IMG/VR virus record: IMGVR_UViG_3300020141_000082
Location: 1 to 23,819 of that record
Length of the DNA stretch: 23,819 nt
Strand: one strand, 5' to 3'
Origin: a virus
Made by a program: the position numbers and the translations under genes. Positions 1-7,141 of this stretch are shown piece after piece. The notes below the pieces were generated by a model. The model was not told where the DNA came from. It ran no database searches and saw only the letters and a list, made by a program, of their open reading frames with translations. The stretch's first letter is position 1, and each line of letters starts with the position of its first letter.

Positions 1-2
1 AC

Positions 3-122
3 GAATTTGCTCTGCTACGCAATCAATGGTTAGGTGTCATCAAGGGTCTTGATATCAAACAATGGCAACTCAGTAATATTATTAAACTCCGTACCGCTGG
101 TATGGAAGATGTAACGCTCTAA
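3..122 (+). CDS. uvsY: C-terminal end of a probable UvsY-like recombination mediator (partial)
   Basis: The window opens inside a reading frame that runs 39 codons to a TAA at 120-122. The tail contains an IKxxDIKxWxLSNIIKLRTAGM pattern that resembles the C-terminus of T4-type UvsY, where a basic and hydrophobic helix of the form IKxxxFxIKxxIxxxRxxxAG ends the protein. UvsY loads the UvsX recombinase onto SSB-coated single-stranded DNA. Position supports the call: in T4 uvsY and uvsW are neighbours, and a uvsW homologue lies one gene downstream. Only the last 39 residues are visible, so this is a similarity judged by eye; another small phage protein remains possible. The next gene starts one base after the stop. 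Confidence 0.45.
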   Translation, partial: EFALLRNQWLGVIKGLDIKQWQLSNIIKLRTAGMEDVTL

Positions 123-123
123 C

Positions 124-1305
124 ATGAAACATTACATTGAAGATCTCCTTGACCATTTAAATGGTTTTCAAATAAGTCTAGCCTCAATAGACACAAACGT
201 GGTAGCAAGTCTTGCCATGAACCCCATGATGGGCAAGGGGCATTCCGAAAAGCAAAGAAACCTAGTTTTACGCCTATGTAAGAAATATAGGGCACAACTA
301 ACTACCATACTTGGACCTGATGTTGAAAATTCACTCAACAACCCAGAGTTTAAATTTGCGTTGATTGAACCTGCGCCCACTGAAAAATCAATTAAAATTG
401 AGGAAAAGCAAATATTTGTGAAATTTCCCTACAACGAAGAATTGGTGGGAAAAATCAAGAAATTTCGTGAAATTTCCGAAGTTAAGAATGTCAACTGGAA
501 CATGGATAAGAAGGCATGGGTCTTTGAGTTGGAAGAAAATAATGTGCTATGGTTGAATCAAAACCTAGTGGGCCTTGGGTTTTCAGTTGATGAAGACTTC
601 AACTCGGCACTGAGCAAAATTACCACAATTTTGGAAAAAATTGAGGATTTTTTGCCCATGTTGGTCGAAGAAGAAGGCCAGTACAAATTCGCCAACACAC
701 ACCGATCAGTTCCACAACCGAATACAAACGACCTTGTAAAAGCATTACTGGTGGCCAAGTATTACGGAATATCTGTATGGGACGAAACTGTGTCAAAATC
801 GTTAGAAACGAGACAAAATTCGAAGATTTTTACCGAATTTTTAAACGAAACGACACCGCATTCGTTAGAATTTGACGCCAGTGAAGAAAGCATTGATCAG
901 TTTAAAGACCTATTTACACACAATCTTCCTGCGTTGATTGTTGTTCCAGGTCACGATGAATTCTTCACTTTAAAATCTTGGGTGCTATGGTTAAAAACCC
1001 AAAATATCAATGAAAAAGAGATGTCTGTACTGTTTAGACTGCCCAACGATTCTGGTAGCATGTTTAACGATTTAGTTAAGACCTACAACTTAAATTCGCC
1101 GATCGATGAAAATACCAAGGTTGTTTTCATAAGTCAAAAACTTCCAAAGCCATTGCTTAAAAGTGGCATTGAGTTTAAATTTATTATTAACTTGGGGCAA
1201 TTATCAGGTGTACATTATAGCCTGTCTAATTACCTTCAAGATAAGATGGATGTTATAAAATATACGGATAAGAAAAAGACAGGATACCAACTTGGCCTAT
1301 TGTAA
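124..1305 (+). CDS. HARP-like-domain protein next to UvsW, possible accessory helicase factor
   Basis: A 393-residue protein of unknown function. Residues about 95-150 read I-x-V-x-F-P-Y-N-x-x-L-V-x-x-I-K-K-F, then W-N-x-D-x-K-x-W-x-F. This is the layout of the HARP domain, found next to annealing helicases of the SMARCAL1 type, where it binds forked or single-stranded DNA. The C-terminal half (about 260-390) alternates short strands and helices as in a RecA-like fold, but I see no Walker A or DExx motif, so it is not an active ATPase as read. It begins one base after the preceding stop and overlaps the UvsW-like gene by 14 bases. Such coupling suggests a partner of that helicase. The HARP call is by pattern only; the role is inferred. 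Confidence 0.6.
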   Translation: MKHYIEDLLDHLNGFQISLASIDTNVVASLAMNPMMGKGHSEKQRNLVLRLCKKYRAQLTTILGPDVENSLNNPEFKFALIEPAPTEKSIKIEEKQIFVKFPYNEELVGKIKKFREISEVKNVNWNMDKKAWVFELEENNVLWLNQNLVGLGFSVDEDFNSALSKITTILEKIEDFLPMLVEEEGQYKFANTHRSVPQPNTNDLVKALLVAKYYGISVWDETVSKSLETRQNSKIFTEFLNETTPHSLEFDASEESIDQFKDLFTHNLPALIVVPGHDEFFTLKSWVLWLKTQNINEKEMSVLFRLPNDSGSMFNDLVKTYNLNSPIDENTKVVFISQKLPKPLLKSGIEFKFIINLGQLSGVHYSLSNYLQDKMDVIKYTDKKKTGYQLGLL

Positions 1306-2749
1306 AATTATTATTAAAGATGAAGTGAATGTTAAGATAGAAAACTTAGATCTCGACACACGTAAATCTTTGGTTAAAAAATTCAAATATTTTGATCAAA
1401 AAGCTAGGTATCTGCCCGCTTACAAATTAGGAAGGTGGGATGGCTGTACAAGTTTCTTTGGCCTAGGTGGCACAACTTATATGAGTATGTTGCCAGAGGT
1501 AATTGAAGAATTAGTAAGGCAAGGCTACGATCCAGTACTAGAAGATTGTCGAACTCCTATGGCCTTAAACTTCAGTCAAGTGGCTGAAGATTTCTGGGGT
1601 GATCAAACATGGCCAGTGGGACATCGATTTGCCGGACATCCTATCAGACTACGTGGCGACCAAGTTGAAGTCATCAATAAGTTCTTAGAAAATCCACAAT
1701 GTATCCAAGAAATTGCCACAGGCTTTGGTAAGACAATTACTACAGCAACACTGGCAAAAATCTGTGAAAAATATGGTCGTACTGTAACCATCGTTCCGAA
1801 CAAAAGTCTAGTTGAACAGACAGAAGAAGATTTTATTAATGTCGGATTAGATGTCGGAGTGTACTACGGTGACCGTAAAAACTTAGATAAGACGCATACT
1901 ATTTGTACTTGGCAATCGCTTAACATATTAGATAAACGATCCAAAGATACTACAGATAGCGAGTTACTTACATTGGCAGAATTGTTAGATAATGTTCAAA
2001 CTGTAATGGTCGACGAAGTTCATATGGCCAAGGCAGAAGTACTTAAAAAATTGTTAACCAACAACCTTGCCAACTCTCCTATTCGTTGGGGATTGACTGG
2101 TACAGTACCAAAAGAAGATATCGACTTTCAAAATATCAAGTGTGCGTTGGGCGAAGTAGTACACACAGTTAAGGCACATACACTACAAGAAGCAGGTGTA
2201 TTGAGCACCTGTCACGTAAACATCATTCAAACTGCAGAATGGAAAGAATTTGAAAGCTACCCTGCTGAATTAAAATATTTGGTAACAGATGCTGATAGAG
2301 TAGAATGGATGAGTAAACTTATAGCAGGGATAGCAGAAAGCGGAAATACTTTAGTATTGGTTGACAGAATTGAAACAGGACGTATAATAGTAGATAGCAT
2401 ACCTGATAGTGTTTTTATCTCAGGCGAAGTCAAGACCAAAGACAGAAAAGAAGAATACGATGAAGTGGCAACTGCTAGTAAAAAGATTATTGTGGCGACT
2501 TATGGTGTGGCCGCTGTTGGTATTAATATCCCTAGGATTTTTAATCTGGTTATGGTGGAATCCGGAAAGAGCTTTACAAGGGTTATACAAAGCATTGGGC
2601 GAGGCATTAGAAAAGCAGACGACAAGGACTTCGTACAGATCTGGGACATCACGGCATCTACAAAGTATGCGAAGAGGCATCTTACTGAACGTAAGAAGTT
2701 TTATAAAGAAGCCAAGTATCCGTTCACAATTGAAAAGGTAAAATATTAA
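1292..2749 (+). CDS. uvsW: UvsW-like SF2 recombination and fork-remodelling helicase
   Basis: A 485-residue superfamily 2 helicase close in length to T4 UvsW (503). The N-terminal DNA-binding part (about 1-100) has the UvsW pattern RYLPAYKLGRWDG. Helicase motifs follow in order: Walker A IATGFGKT (141-148), Walker B/DEVH (241-244), motif III WGLTGT near 267, and motif VI QSIGRGIRK near 437. UvsW unwinds branched DNA and R-loops and drives the switch from origin-dependent to recombination-dependent replication. The start is a TTG at 1292, inside the previous gene, which gives the N-terminus expected of the family; no better ATG lies upstream. The TAA shares its last base with the next ATG (TAATG). 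All key catalytic motifs are intact. Confidence 0.93.
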   Translation: MAYCKIIIKDEVNVKIENLDLDTRKSLVKKFKYFDQKARYLPAYKLGRWDGCTSFFGLGGTTYMSMLPEVIEELVRQGYDPVLEDCRTPMALNFSQVAEDFWGDQTWPVGHRFAGHPIRLRGDQVEVINKFLENPQCIQEIATGFGKTITTATLAKICEKYGRTVTIVPNKSLVEQTEEDFINVGLDVGVYYGDRKNLDKTHTICTWQSLNILDKRSKDTTDSELLTLAELLDNVQTVMVDEVHMAKAEVLKKLLTNNLANSPIRWGLTGTVPKEDIDFQNIKCALGEVVHTVKAHTLQEAGVLSTCHVNIIQTAEWKEFESYPAELKYLVTDADRVEWMSKLIAGIAESGNTLVLVDRIETGRIIVDSIPDSVFISGEVKTKDRKEEYDEVATASKKIIVATYGVAAVGINIPRIFNLVMVESGKSFTRVIQSIGRGIRKADDKDFVQIWDITASTKYAKRHLTERKKFYKEAKYPFTIEKVKY

Positions 2750-3252
2750 TGCAAATTCTCACCCTCGATAATAAAATATATCATCTAAACGACCTCCCCG
2801 ATGAGGTTGACGAGGATCTGAGATTCAGTGTCATGGACAATAGCGACCCACAGAATCCCGATTATTTTTATATTCCTCTAATATTTTTAGAAAGTTTTAC
2901 AGCGCCGGCAGCAGTACTGAAAGTAGGTCCTTACACTGTTAATATGCCACTTGATTGGTGTACTATAGTAGGAGACCCAGAAGGTCCCGATATGGAAATC
3001 ATTCCGTTGACCAGCTTAAATGATAGAGGATTTAGAACTTTTATTTTTAATCCTCTAAGTAGTTTTAGACCAGAATTTTATGACATCGATATCATCGATG
3101 TATATCAAGATGTCAAATGGTATTTTCCCAAAATGAAACCGGGACAGTTACTATGTACTCCGCTAAACAATGAGCCAAAACCGCCGTGTGCGTACTTTGT
3201 CAAAGAAGTTAGTAGACAAAGCGAGCTAGTTGATTATGGTAGGTGTTGGTAA
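2749..3252 (+). CDS. Unknown acidic protein in the replication operon
   Basis: A 167-residue acidic protein that I do not recognise. It starts with a TAATG overlap on the uvsW stop, which supports translational coupling and the chosen start. It has no signal peptide or membrane segment. The central part (about 60-125) is rich in Pro, Asp and aromatic residues and contains a PLDWCTIVGDPEGPDMEIIP stretch that reads like a compact beta fold. Cys residues are scattered and make no obvious zinc site. It sits between helicase and clamp-loader genes, so a replication or late-transcription role is conceivable, but nothing in the sequence proves one. Confidence 0.75.
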   Translation: MQILTLDNKIYHLNDLPDEVDEDLRFSVMDNSDPQNPDYFYIPLIFLESFTAPAAVLKVGPYTVNMPLDWCTIVGDPEGPDMEIIPLTSLNDRGFRTFIFNPLSSFRPEFYDIDIIDVYQDVKWYFPKMKPGQLLCTPLNNEPKPPCAYFVKEVSRQSELVDYGRCW

Positions 3253-3254
3253 CA

Positions 3255-3548
3255 ATGGGAAGCCTTACACCCGGAGCAACACTAGTATATGAAAGTCCAG
3301 ATGGTGGAAAAACTGTCTATGCTAGAGAGTCGGGCAAAGTAGAAAGGAAACTTGTGGGATATAGCTACGAACGAGATCCGTTAGACTATCGCAATTACCA
3401 AAGTACACCGGCAGAAAGCCAACTGTGGCATGAAATTAGGATTGCCGCCCGGACAGATAAGAACTTGCAAGATGCGCTAGATCGTGCTAAAATATTATAT
3501 TACCTAACCCATCCTGATAAAAAACCTTTAGATTGGCACCCAGTATAA
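3255..3548 (+). CDS. Unknown small protein, phage conserved type
   Basis: A 97-residue protein starting at ATG 3255, two bases after the preceding stop. An upstream in-frame GTG at 3243 would add four residues, but the ATG is the simpler start and gives MGSLTPGATLVYE. The N-terminal half looks like a beta hairpin (YESPDGGKTVYARE). The C-terminal half is helical (QLWHEIRIAARTDKNLQDAL), ending in a YYLTHPD segment. The style resembles short conserved proteins of marine T4-like phages, possibly structural, but I cannot name it. Its TAA overlaps the next gene's ATG by one base. Confidence 0.72.
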   Translation: MGSLTPGATLVYESPDGGKTVYARESGKVERKLVGYSYERDPLDYRNYQSTPAESQLWHEIRIAARTDKNLQDALDRAKILYYLTHPDKKPLDWHPV

Positions 3549-4009
3549 TGGCCGCAAAACTTGACATCGGAAGAGAACTCTCTGCTATAAATTCTAGGAA
3601 TCACGATTTCTATAAAAATCTTACAGAAGAAGAAAAGAAAGCATTTAGTCCTTATATATTGATGAGGTACATAAGCAATCCGCAAACTGATGACGAAACT
3701 TACGAATGGACAGTTGAACGTCTTAACACTCTCGTTAACATGAATCACTGGACGTTGAGCAAAGGCCATAAGGAATTACTATGGCAACTCTTTGCCAGTT
3801 GTGGTACAGGTTTTAATCTCAAATATCAGTACCTCAAAGCACCGGGTAAAGAAAAAGCAAACAAAATAGAAAAGCTGTTAGAAGAATTACATCCAACGAT
3901 GAAGATGGACGAAATTAAGCTACTGGCCAGTTTAATGGATAAAAAAGACAAAGAAGAATTATTTGATAAGATGGGCTTTGATAAAAAACAACGGAAAGAA
4001 TACGAGTGA
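3548..4009 (+). CDS. 62: Probable clamp-loader small subunit (gp62-like)
   Basis: A 153-residue protein from ATG 3548, which overlaps the previous TAA by one base. The longer frame from TTG 3533 would add five residues and is less likely. Residues about 22-45 read EEEKKAFSPYILMRYIS, followed by a helix with NTLVNMNHWTLS and the segment ELLWQLFASCGTG. I recognise this layout from divergent gp62 proteins of T4-like phages. gp62 is the small subunit of the gp44/62 complex that loads the gp45 sliding clamp. T4 gp62 is somewhat longer (187 residues). The Lys/Asp-rich C-terminus has no other motif. The gp44 and gp45 genes are not in this window. The call is by pattern and context. Confidence 0.55.
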   Translation: MAAKLDIGRELSAINSRNHDFYKNLTEEEKKAFSPYILMRYISNPQTDDETYEWTVERLNTLVNMNHWTLSKGHKELLWQLFASCGTGFNLKYQYLKAPGKEKANKIEKLLEELHPTMKMDEIKLLASLMDKKDKEELFDKMGFDKKQRKEYE

Positions 4010-4701
4010 TTAACCTAGTGGATCAGCCATTTAAATGTGTTCATTGTAACAAAGGGTTTATGAAAGAAAAAACCCTTGTTGCCCACATGTGTGAGCAAAA
4101 AAGGCGGGTCCTACAGAAGGATGAGAAACGTGTTCAAATGGGATTTTTCGCCTACAACAGATTTTATCAACTAACGCAAAACGCCAAGAAGCAGAAATCA
4201 TACAGTGATTTTTGTAAAGGTGCGTACTATAATGCCTTTGTCAAGTTCGGCAGTTTTATCAATAATGTTGAACCACTTTATCCAGAAAAATTCATAGATT
4301 TTGTGATAAAAAGCGGAGTCAAATTGGACCACTGGTGCCGTGATGAACTGTATGACAAGTATCTGTCAGACCTGGTTAAAGTAGAACCAGTTGAAAGTGC
4401 ATTACAACGTAGCCTACAATATATGATGGAGTGGGCTGAGGAAAATAATTCAGATTTTACCCATTATTTCAGGTATGTAAACATTAATAGAGCAGTACAC
4501 AACGTCAGGGATGGAAAAATAAGTCCTTGGATGATCATGAATTGCCCCAGTGGAGTAGAGCTGTTAAAGAAGTTTAATGACGAGCAATTAGACCTTGTTA
4601 ATCAAACATTAGACATTGCTTTTTGGGCCAAAAAAATTCGAGAAAATCCAGCAGATGTTGCGTTGGTCAAAGAAGTATGTAAAGAAGCAGGAATAGAATG
4701 A
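4006..4701 (+). CDS. Zinc-finger protein of unknown function
   Basis: A 231-residue protein with an N-terminal zinc finger: F-K-C-x2-C-x3-F followed by a basic helix that ends in A-H-M-C-E-Q-K-R-R (residues about 9-34), so Cys11, Cys14 and His27 plus Cys29 are the likely ligands. The remaining 200 residues are mostly helical and rich in aromatic and charged residues, with no recognisable enzyme motif. It starts at GTG 4006, which overlaps the previous TGA, and its own stop overlaps the next ATG (ATGA). The finger suggests DNA or RNA binding. Position between clamp-loader-like and sugar genes would fit a replication accessory factor, but this is inference. Confidence 0.8.
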   Translation: MINLVDQPFKCVHCNKGFMKEKTLVAHMCEQKRRVLQKDEKRVQMGFFAYNRFYQLTQNAKKQKSYSDFCKGAYYNAFVKFGSFINNVEPLYPEKFIDFVIKSGVKLDHWCRDELYDKYLSDLVKVEPVESALQRSLQYMMEWAEENNSDFTHYFRYVNINRAVHNVRDGKISPWMIMNCPSGVELLKKFNDEQLDLVNQTLDIAFWAKKIRENPADVALVKEVCKEAGIE

Positions 4702-5072
4702 CACAATTAAAAGGACTAGTAAACAAAGGATGGGGTTCAGAATTCATCTGGATCACTAACGACAAATACTGTAGCAAATTTCTTAATTTTGAAACAGGTG
4801 GAAAGTTTAGCATGCACTTCCATCGTGAAAAAATAGAAACTTGGTATGTACAGAGTGGCAAATTTGAAATCGAAATCATTGATACTAATAATGCCAGTAT
4901 CTATAAAAAAATTGTTACCCAAGGAATGATCCATCATAACGATCCGTTGGTTCCTCATCGTGTTACTTGTATAGAAGCAGGAACTATCATTGAGGTATCA
5001 ACACCTGATAGCGTAGAAGACAATTATCGTGTACTACCTGGAGACAGTCAACGTGACAACAGTAATCGTTAA
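4698..5072 (+). CDS. Small single-domain cupin, sugar-metabolism type
   Basis: A 124-residue protein with one cupin barrel. Motif 1 is FSMHFHREKIETWYVQSGKFEIEI (about 36-58; His39, His41, Glu45 as likely metal ligands) and motif 2 is PLVPHRVTCIEAGTIIEVSTP (His98 region). This pattern matches the C-terminal domain of mannose-6-phosphate isomerase/GDP-mannose pyrophosphorylase type cupins and small cupins that lie beside heptose genes. It starts with an ATGA overlap and its 3' end overlaps the nucleotidyltransferase gene that follows. Together with the next two genes it forms a sugar cassette. The exact substrate cannot be read from the sequence; isomerase, epimerase or binding protein are all possible. 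Confidence 0.85.
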   Translation: MTQLKGLVNKGWGSEFIWITNDKYCSKFLNFETGGKFSMHFHREKIETWYVQSGKFEIEIIDTNNASIYKKIVTQGMIHHNDPLVPHRVTCIEAGTIIEVSTPDSVEDNYRVLPGDSQRDNSNR

Positions 5073-5454
5073 CGGTACATTTGATATTCTCCATCCTGGG
5101 CATATTGCCATGTTAAATACTGCCCGTAGCCTAGGTGACTACCTCATTGTTTGTATTGACACAGATCGTCGCGTTAAAGAACTTAAAGGTGACAGTCGCC
5201 CAATCAATGATCAAAATGTTCGAAAGATAATGTTAAGCAATCTTAAAGCAGTAGACATTGTAGAATTTTTTGATAGTCAAGAAGATCTCATTAATCTCAT
5301 TAAACTTTATAAACCAGATATTATGGTCAAGGGTAGTGATTGGAAAGGGAAAAGTGTAGTGGCCCAACAGTACGTTAAGGAAATATATTGGTATGACAGA
5401 ATCGACGAATACTCAACAACAAGAACCATTCAGGATATTATTAATAGGGGATAA
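5053..5454 (+). CDS. hldC: HldE C-domain/RfaE2-like heptose-1-phosphate nucleotidyltransferase
   Basis: A 133-residue cytidylyltransferase-fold protein. The nucleotide-binding signature is NGTFDILHPGHIAML (HxGH at about residues 16-19), followed by DTDRRVKELKG and KGSDWKGK, and an STTRTIQDI tail where family members have S-T-T. It matches the adenylyltransferase half of HldE (RfaE domain II), which turns D-glycero-beta-D-manno-heptose 1-phosphate and ATP into ADP-heptose; glycerol-3-phosphate cytidylyltransferase is the main alternative. The start chosen is GTG 5053, preceded by GGAG at 5040-5043 and giving a family-like N-terminus (VTTVIVNGTFD). GTG 5029 would give an 8-residue extension. 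The gene overlaps the cupin by 20 bases and the kinase by 62. Confidence 0.85.
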   Translation: MTTVIVNGTFDILHPGHIAMLNTARSLGDYLIVCIDTDRRVKELKGDSRPINDQNVRKIMLSNLKAVDIVEFFDSQEDLINLIKLYKPDIMVKGSDWKGKSVVAQQYVKEIYWYDRIDEYSTTRTIQDIINRG

Positions 5455-6196
5455 TTGTGTTGATAGATACATGATAGGAGTAGTTGAAAGACTAAGTCCA
5501 GAGGCTCCAGTACCTATCTTTAACATAAAAGATTCATATGATAAAGTTGGAATGTCGGCAAACGTTCGAGAAAATTTAATCAACTTAAATTGCGATGTGA
5601 CATTTGTTACCAATAAAGGAAACATTGTAAAGACACGATTTATTGATCAAAAGTCCGGACAGCATCTACTTAGGGTAGATCATGATGACCCAGAAGTTGA
5701 ACTATGGGACGGCACTATTGGTGAATTTCCTTGGGACATATATCATGCTGTTGTTGTTTCAGATTATAACAAAGGTTTCCTAACTTACGAAAGCATTGAG
5801 CAAATTATTAAGTCAGCTGGTTGTCCCGTGTTTATTGACACTAAAAAACAAGATTTATCAAGATTTGGAGCACCACATGTCTATGTTAAGATTAACGAAT
5901 TGGAATATAAAAACAGATATTCTATTCCACAAAATTTAATTGTTACTCTAGGTGATAAGGGCGCAATGGTTAAACAACTCGGTAAAGAAACTATGACTTA
6001 TACAACCAAACAAGTTGAAGTTATGGATGTATGCGGGTGTGGTGATACTTTTTTGGCATCACTAGCAGTCCAGTATCTCTTTACAACTGACATAGAAAAA
6101 GCTATACTATTTGCTAATGTTGCCGCAGGTATTTCGGTACAACACCGAGGCAACTACGCACCAAGTTACGACGAGATTAGACGTGCCGGATATTGA
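5393..6196 (+). CDS. hldA: HldE N-domain/RfaE1-like heptose-7-phosphate kinase (PfkB family)
   Basis: A 267-residue ribokinase/PfkB-family kinase. The N-terminus ILLIGDNCVDRYMIGxVxRLSPEAPVPIF is the RfaE/HldE kinase signature. VVVSDYNKGFL corresponds to the conserved SDYxKG segment and residues near 218-226 read DVCGCGDTF, equal to the D-T-x-G-A-G-D anion hole and catalytic Asp but with Cys in place of Ala. The usual reaction is ATP-dependent phosphorylation of D-glycero-beta-D-manno-heptose 7-phosphate at C1. The domain is shorter than bacterial kinases of about 315 residues. Bacterial HldE has kinase first and adenylyltransferase second in one chain; here they are separate and reversed. The ATG at 5393 lies 62 bases inside the previous gene. 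Confidence 0.85.
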   Translation: MTESTNTQQQEPFRILLIGDNCVDRYMIGVVERLSPEAPVPIFNIKDSYDKVGMSANVRENLINLNCDVTFVTNKGNIVKTRFIDQKSGQHLLRVDHDDPEVELWDGTIGEFPWDIYHAVVVSDYNKGFLTYESIEQIIKSAGCPVFIDTKKQDLSRFGAPHVYVKINELEYKNRYSIPQNLIVTLGDKGAMVKQLGKETMTYTTKQVEVMDVCGCGDTFLASLAVQYLFTTDIEKAILFANVAAGISVQHRGNYAPSYDEIRRAGY

Positions 6197-6761
6197 TATT
6201 GACTTTGCTGATAGAAAACGTGTGCTTGATATTGTCAAGCATGTGCCTGCTTCAATGAAGGATAATGACACTTTTAAAAAGCACAATACCGGAGTATATT
6301 GTCATTCTATTCCGTACAATCCTTTAACAGGATTATCATCGATTGATTACAAAGAAGCCGAAGACAGAGGTTATTTTAAGATTGATTTCTTAAATGTTAG
6401 TATGTACAGTGGTATAAAAGATGAAGCCCATCTTATTAGACTAATGGAGACTGAACCACTATGGGATCTACTGGAACAAGACGATTTTACGAATTTGTTG
6501 TTTCACATAAACGGGTATGGAGGCTTGCTACGCAAGCAGAAGCCGACGAGTATCTTAGAACTGGCCGTGTGCCTAGCCTTGATCCGCCCAGGCAAGCGAT
6601 ACCTACAAGATTCGACGAAGAGCGATATTATGGACCAGATATGGATGAAGCCGACGAATGGTGATTATCATTTTAAGAAAGCTCATGCTGTGGCCTATGC
6701 TCATGCCATTGTAGTACAGATGAATTTAATCTGCGAAGGTATCAGCTACGAGTTTTCTTAG
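6183..6761 (+). CDS. Minimal DNA polymerase III alpha (DnaE)-like protein
   Basis: A 192-residue protein with short blocks in the order found in the polymerase core of bacterial DnaE. They are PDIDIDFADR near the N-terminus (Asp5 and Asp7 match the two metal-binding Asp of the PDxDxDF motif), HNTGVYCHSIP (34-44, matching the HAAGV segment), YFKIDFLNVS (64-73, Asp68 matching the third catalytic Asp), LLRKQKPTSILELAVCLALIRPGKR (115-139) and HFKKAHAVAYAHAIV (163-177, matching FxKSHAxAYA). PHP, thumb, OB and tau-binding parts are absent; E. coli DnaE is 1160 residues. GTG 6183 puts the first motif at the N-terminus and overlaps the kinase by 14 bases. Whether it polymerises DNA is unknown. Confidence 0.8.
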   Translation: MPDIDIDFADRKRVLDIVKHVPASMKDNDTFKKHNTGVYCHSIPYNPLTGLSSIDYKEAEDRGYFKIDFLNVSMYSGIKDEAHLIRLMETEPLWDLLEQDDFTNLLFHINGYGGLLRKQKPTSILELAVCLALIRPGKRYLQDSTKSDIMDQIWMKPTNGDYHFKKAHAVAYAHAIVVQMNLICEGISYEFS

Positions 6762-7125
6762 GGCTTCTAACGAGTTGGATACTTTTACGTTTAACTCGTT
6801 TCTCGGCTATTTCGCTTAGATTTACCACAGGACCAAACACTACTTCAACGTCTTTACTGTTGAAAGTTTTTATATAGGGTCTAAATTCTGACATTTCCTT
6901 CTTTAGGAAAATATTGATAGGAATCTTTCGATTGCTTTCCCACCACCATACCTCGCCCATTTCTAAGAACGCTTGTTTCTCGTTTTCTGATCGTATGTCC
7001 GCATAACTGTAGATGCTGGTAACGTTGTCGTCTAAGTTGACAATGATGCCCACATACTCGTTACCGGAGGTCTTAATACACGTTATAAACGGAAAGTTTT
7101 TTTGGAAGTCGTCCTTGTTCGTCAT
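6742..7125 (-). CDS. Conserved-looking phage protein of unknown function
   Basis: A 127-residue protein on the minus strand; its last 20 bases overlap the 3' end of the convergent polymerase-like gene. It has a beta-rich N-terminus (FPFITCIKTSGNEYVGIIVNLDDN), the striking WWWESNRKIPINIFL segment near residues 59-73, and a basic tail (EKRVKRKSIQLVRSPKKTR). No membrane segment or enzyme motif is visible. The basic C-terminus suggests nucleic-acid or membrane-surface contact. It is the only minus-strand gene in the first 10.6 kb, and an exact T4-type late box lies 35 bases upstream of its ATG, so late expression is likely. I do not recognise a named family. Confidence 0.75.
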   Translation of the reverse strand: MTNKDDFQKNFPFITCIKTSGNEYVGIIVNLDDNVTSIYSYADIRSENEKQAFLEMGEVWWWESNRKIPINIFLKKEMSEFRPYIKTFNSKDVEVVFGPVVNLSEIAEKRVKRKSIQLVRSPKKTRS

Positions 7126-7141
7126 TACAATAAATATAGAT

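Noticed and set aside
2409-2741. 110-codon frame inside uvsW
   Set aside because: It lies in another frame across conserved helicase motifs V and VI and is explained by the helicase gene.
6461-6664. 67-codon plus-strand frame inside the polymerase-like gene
   Set aside because: Its protein looks plausible, but the overlapping main frame carries clear DnaE motifs through the same bases, and no ribosome site precedes it.
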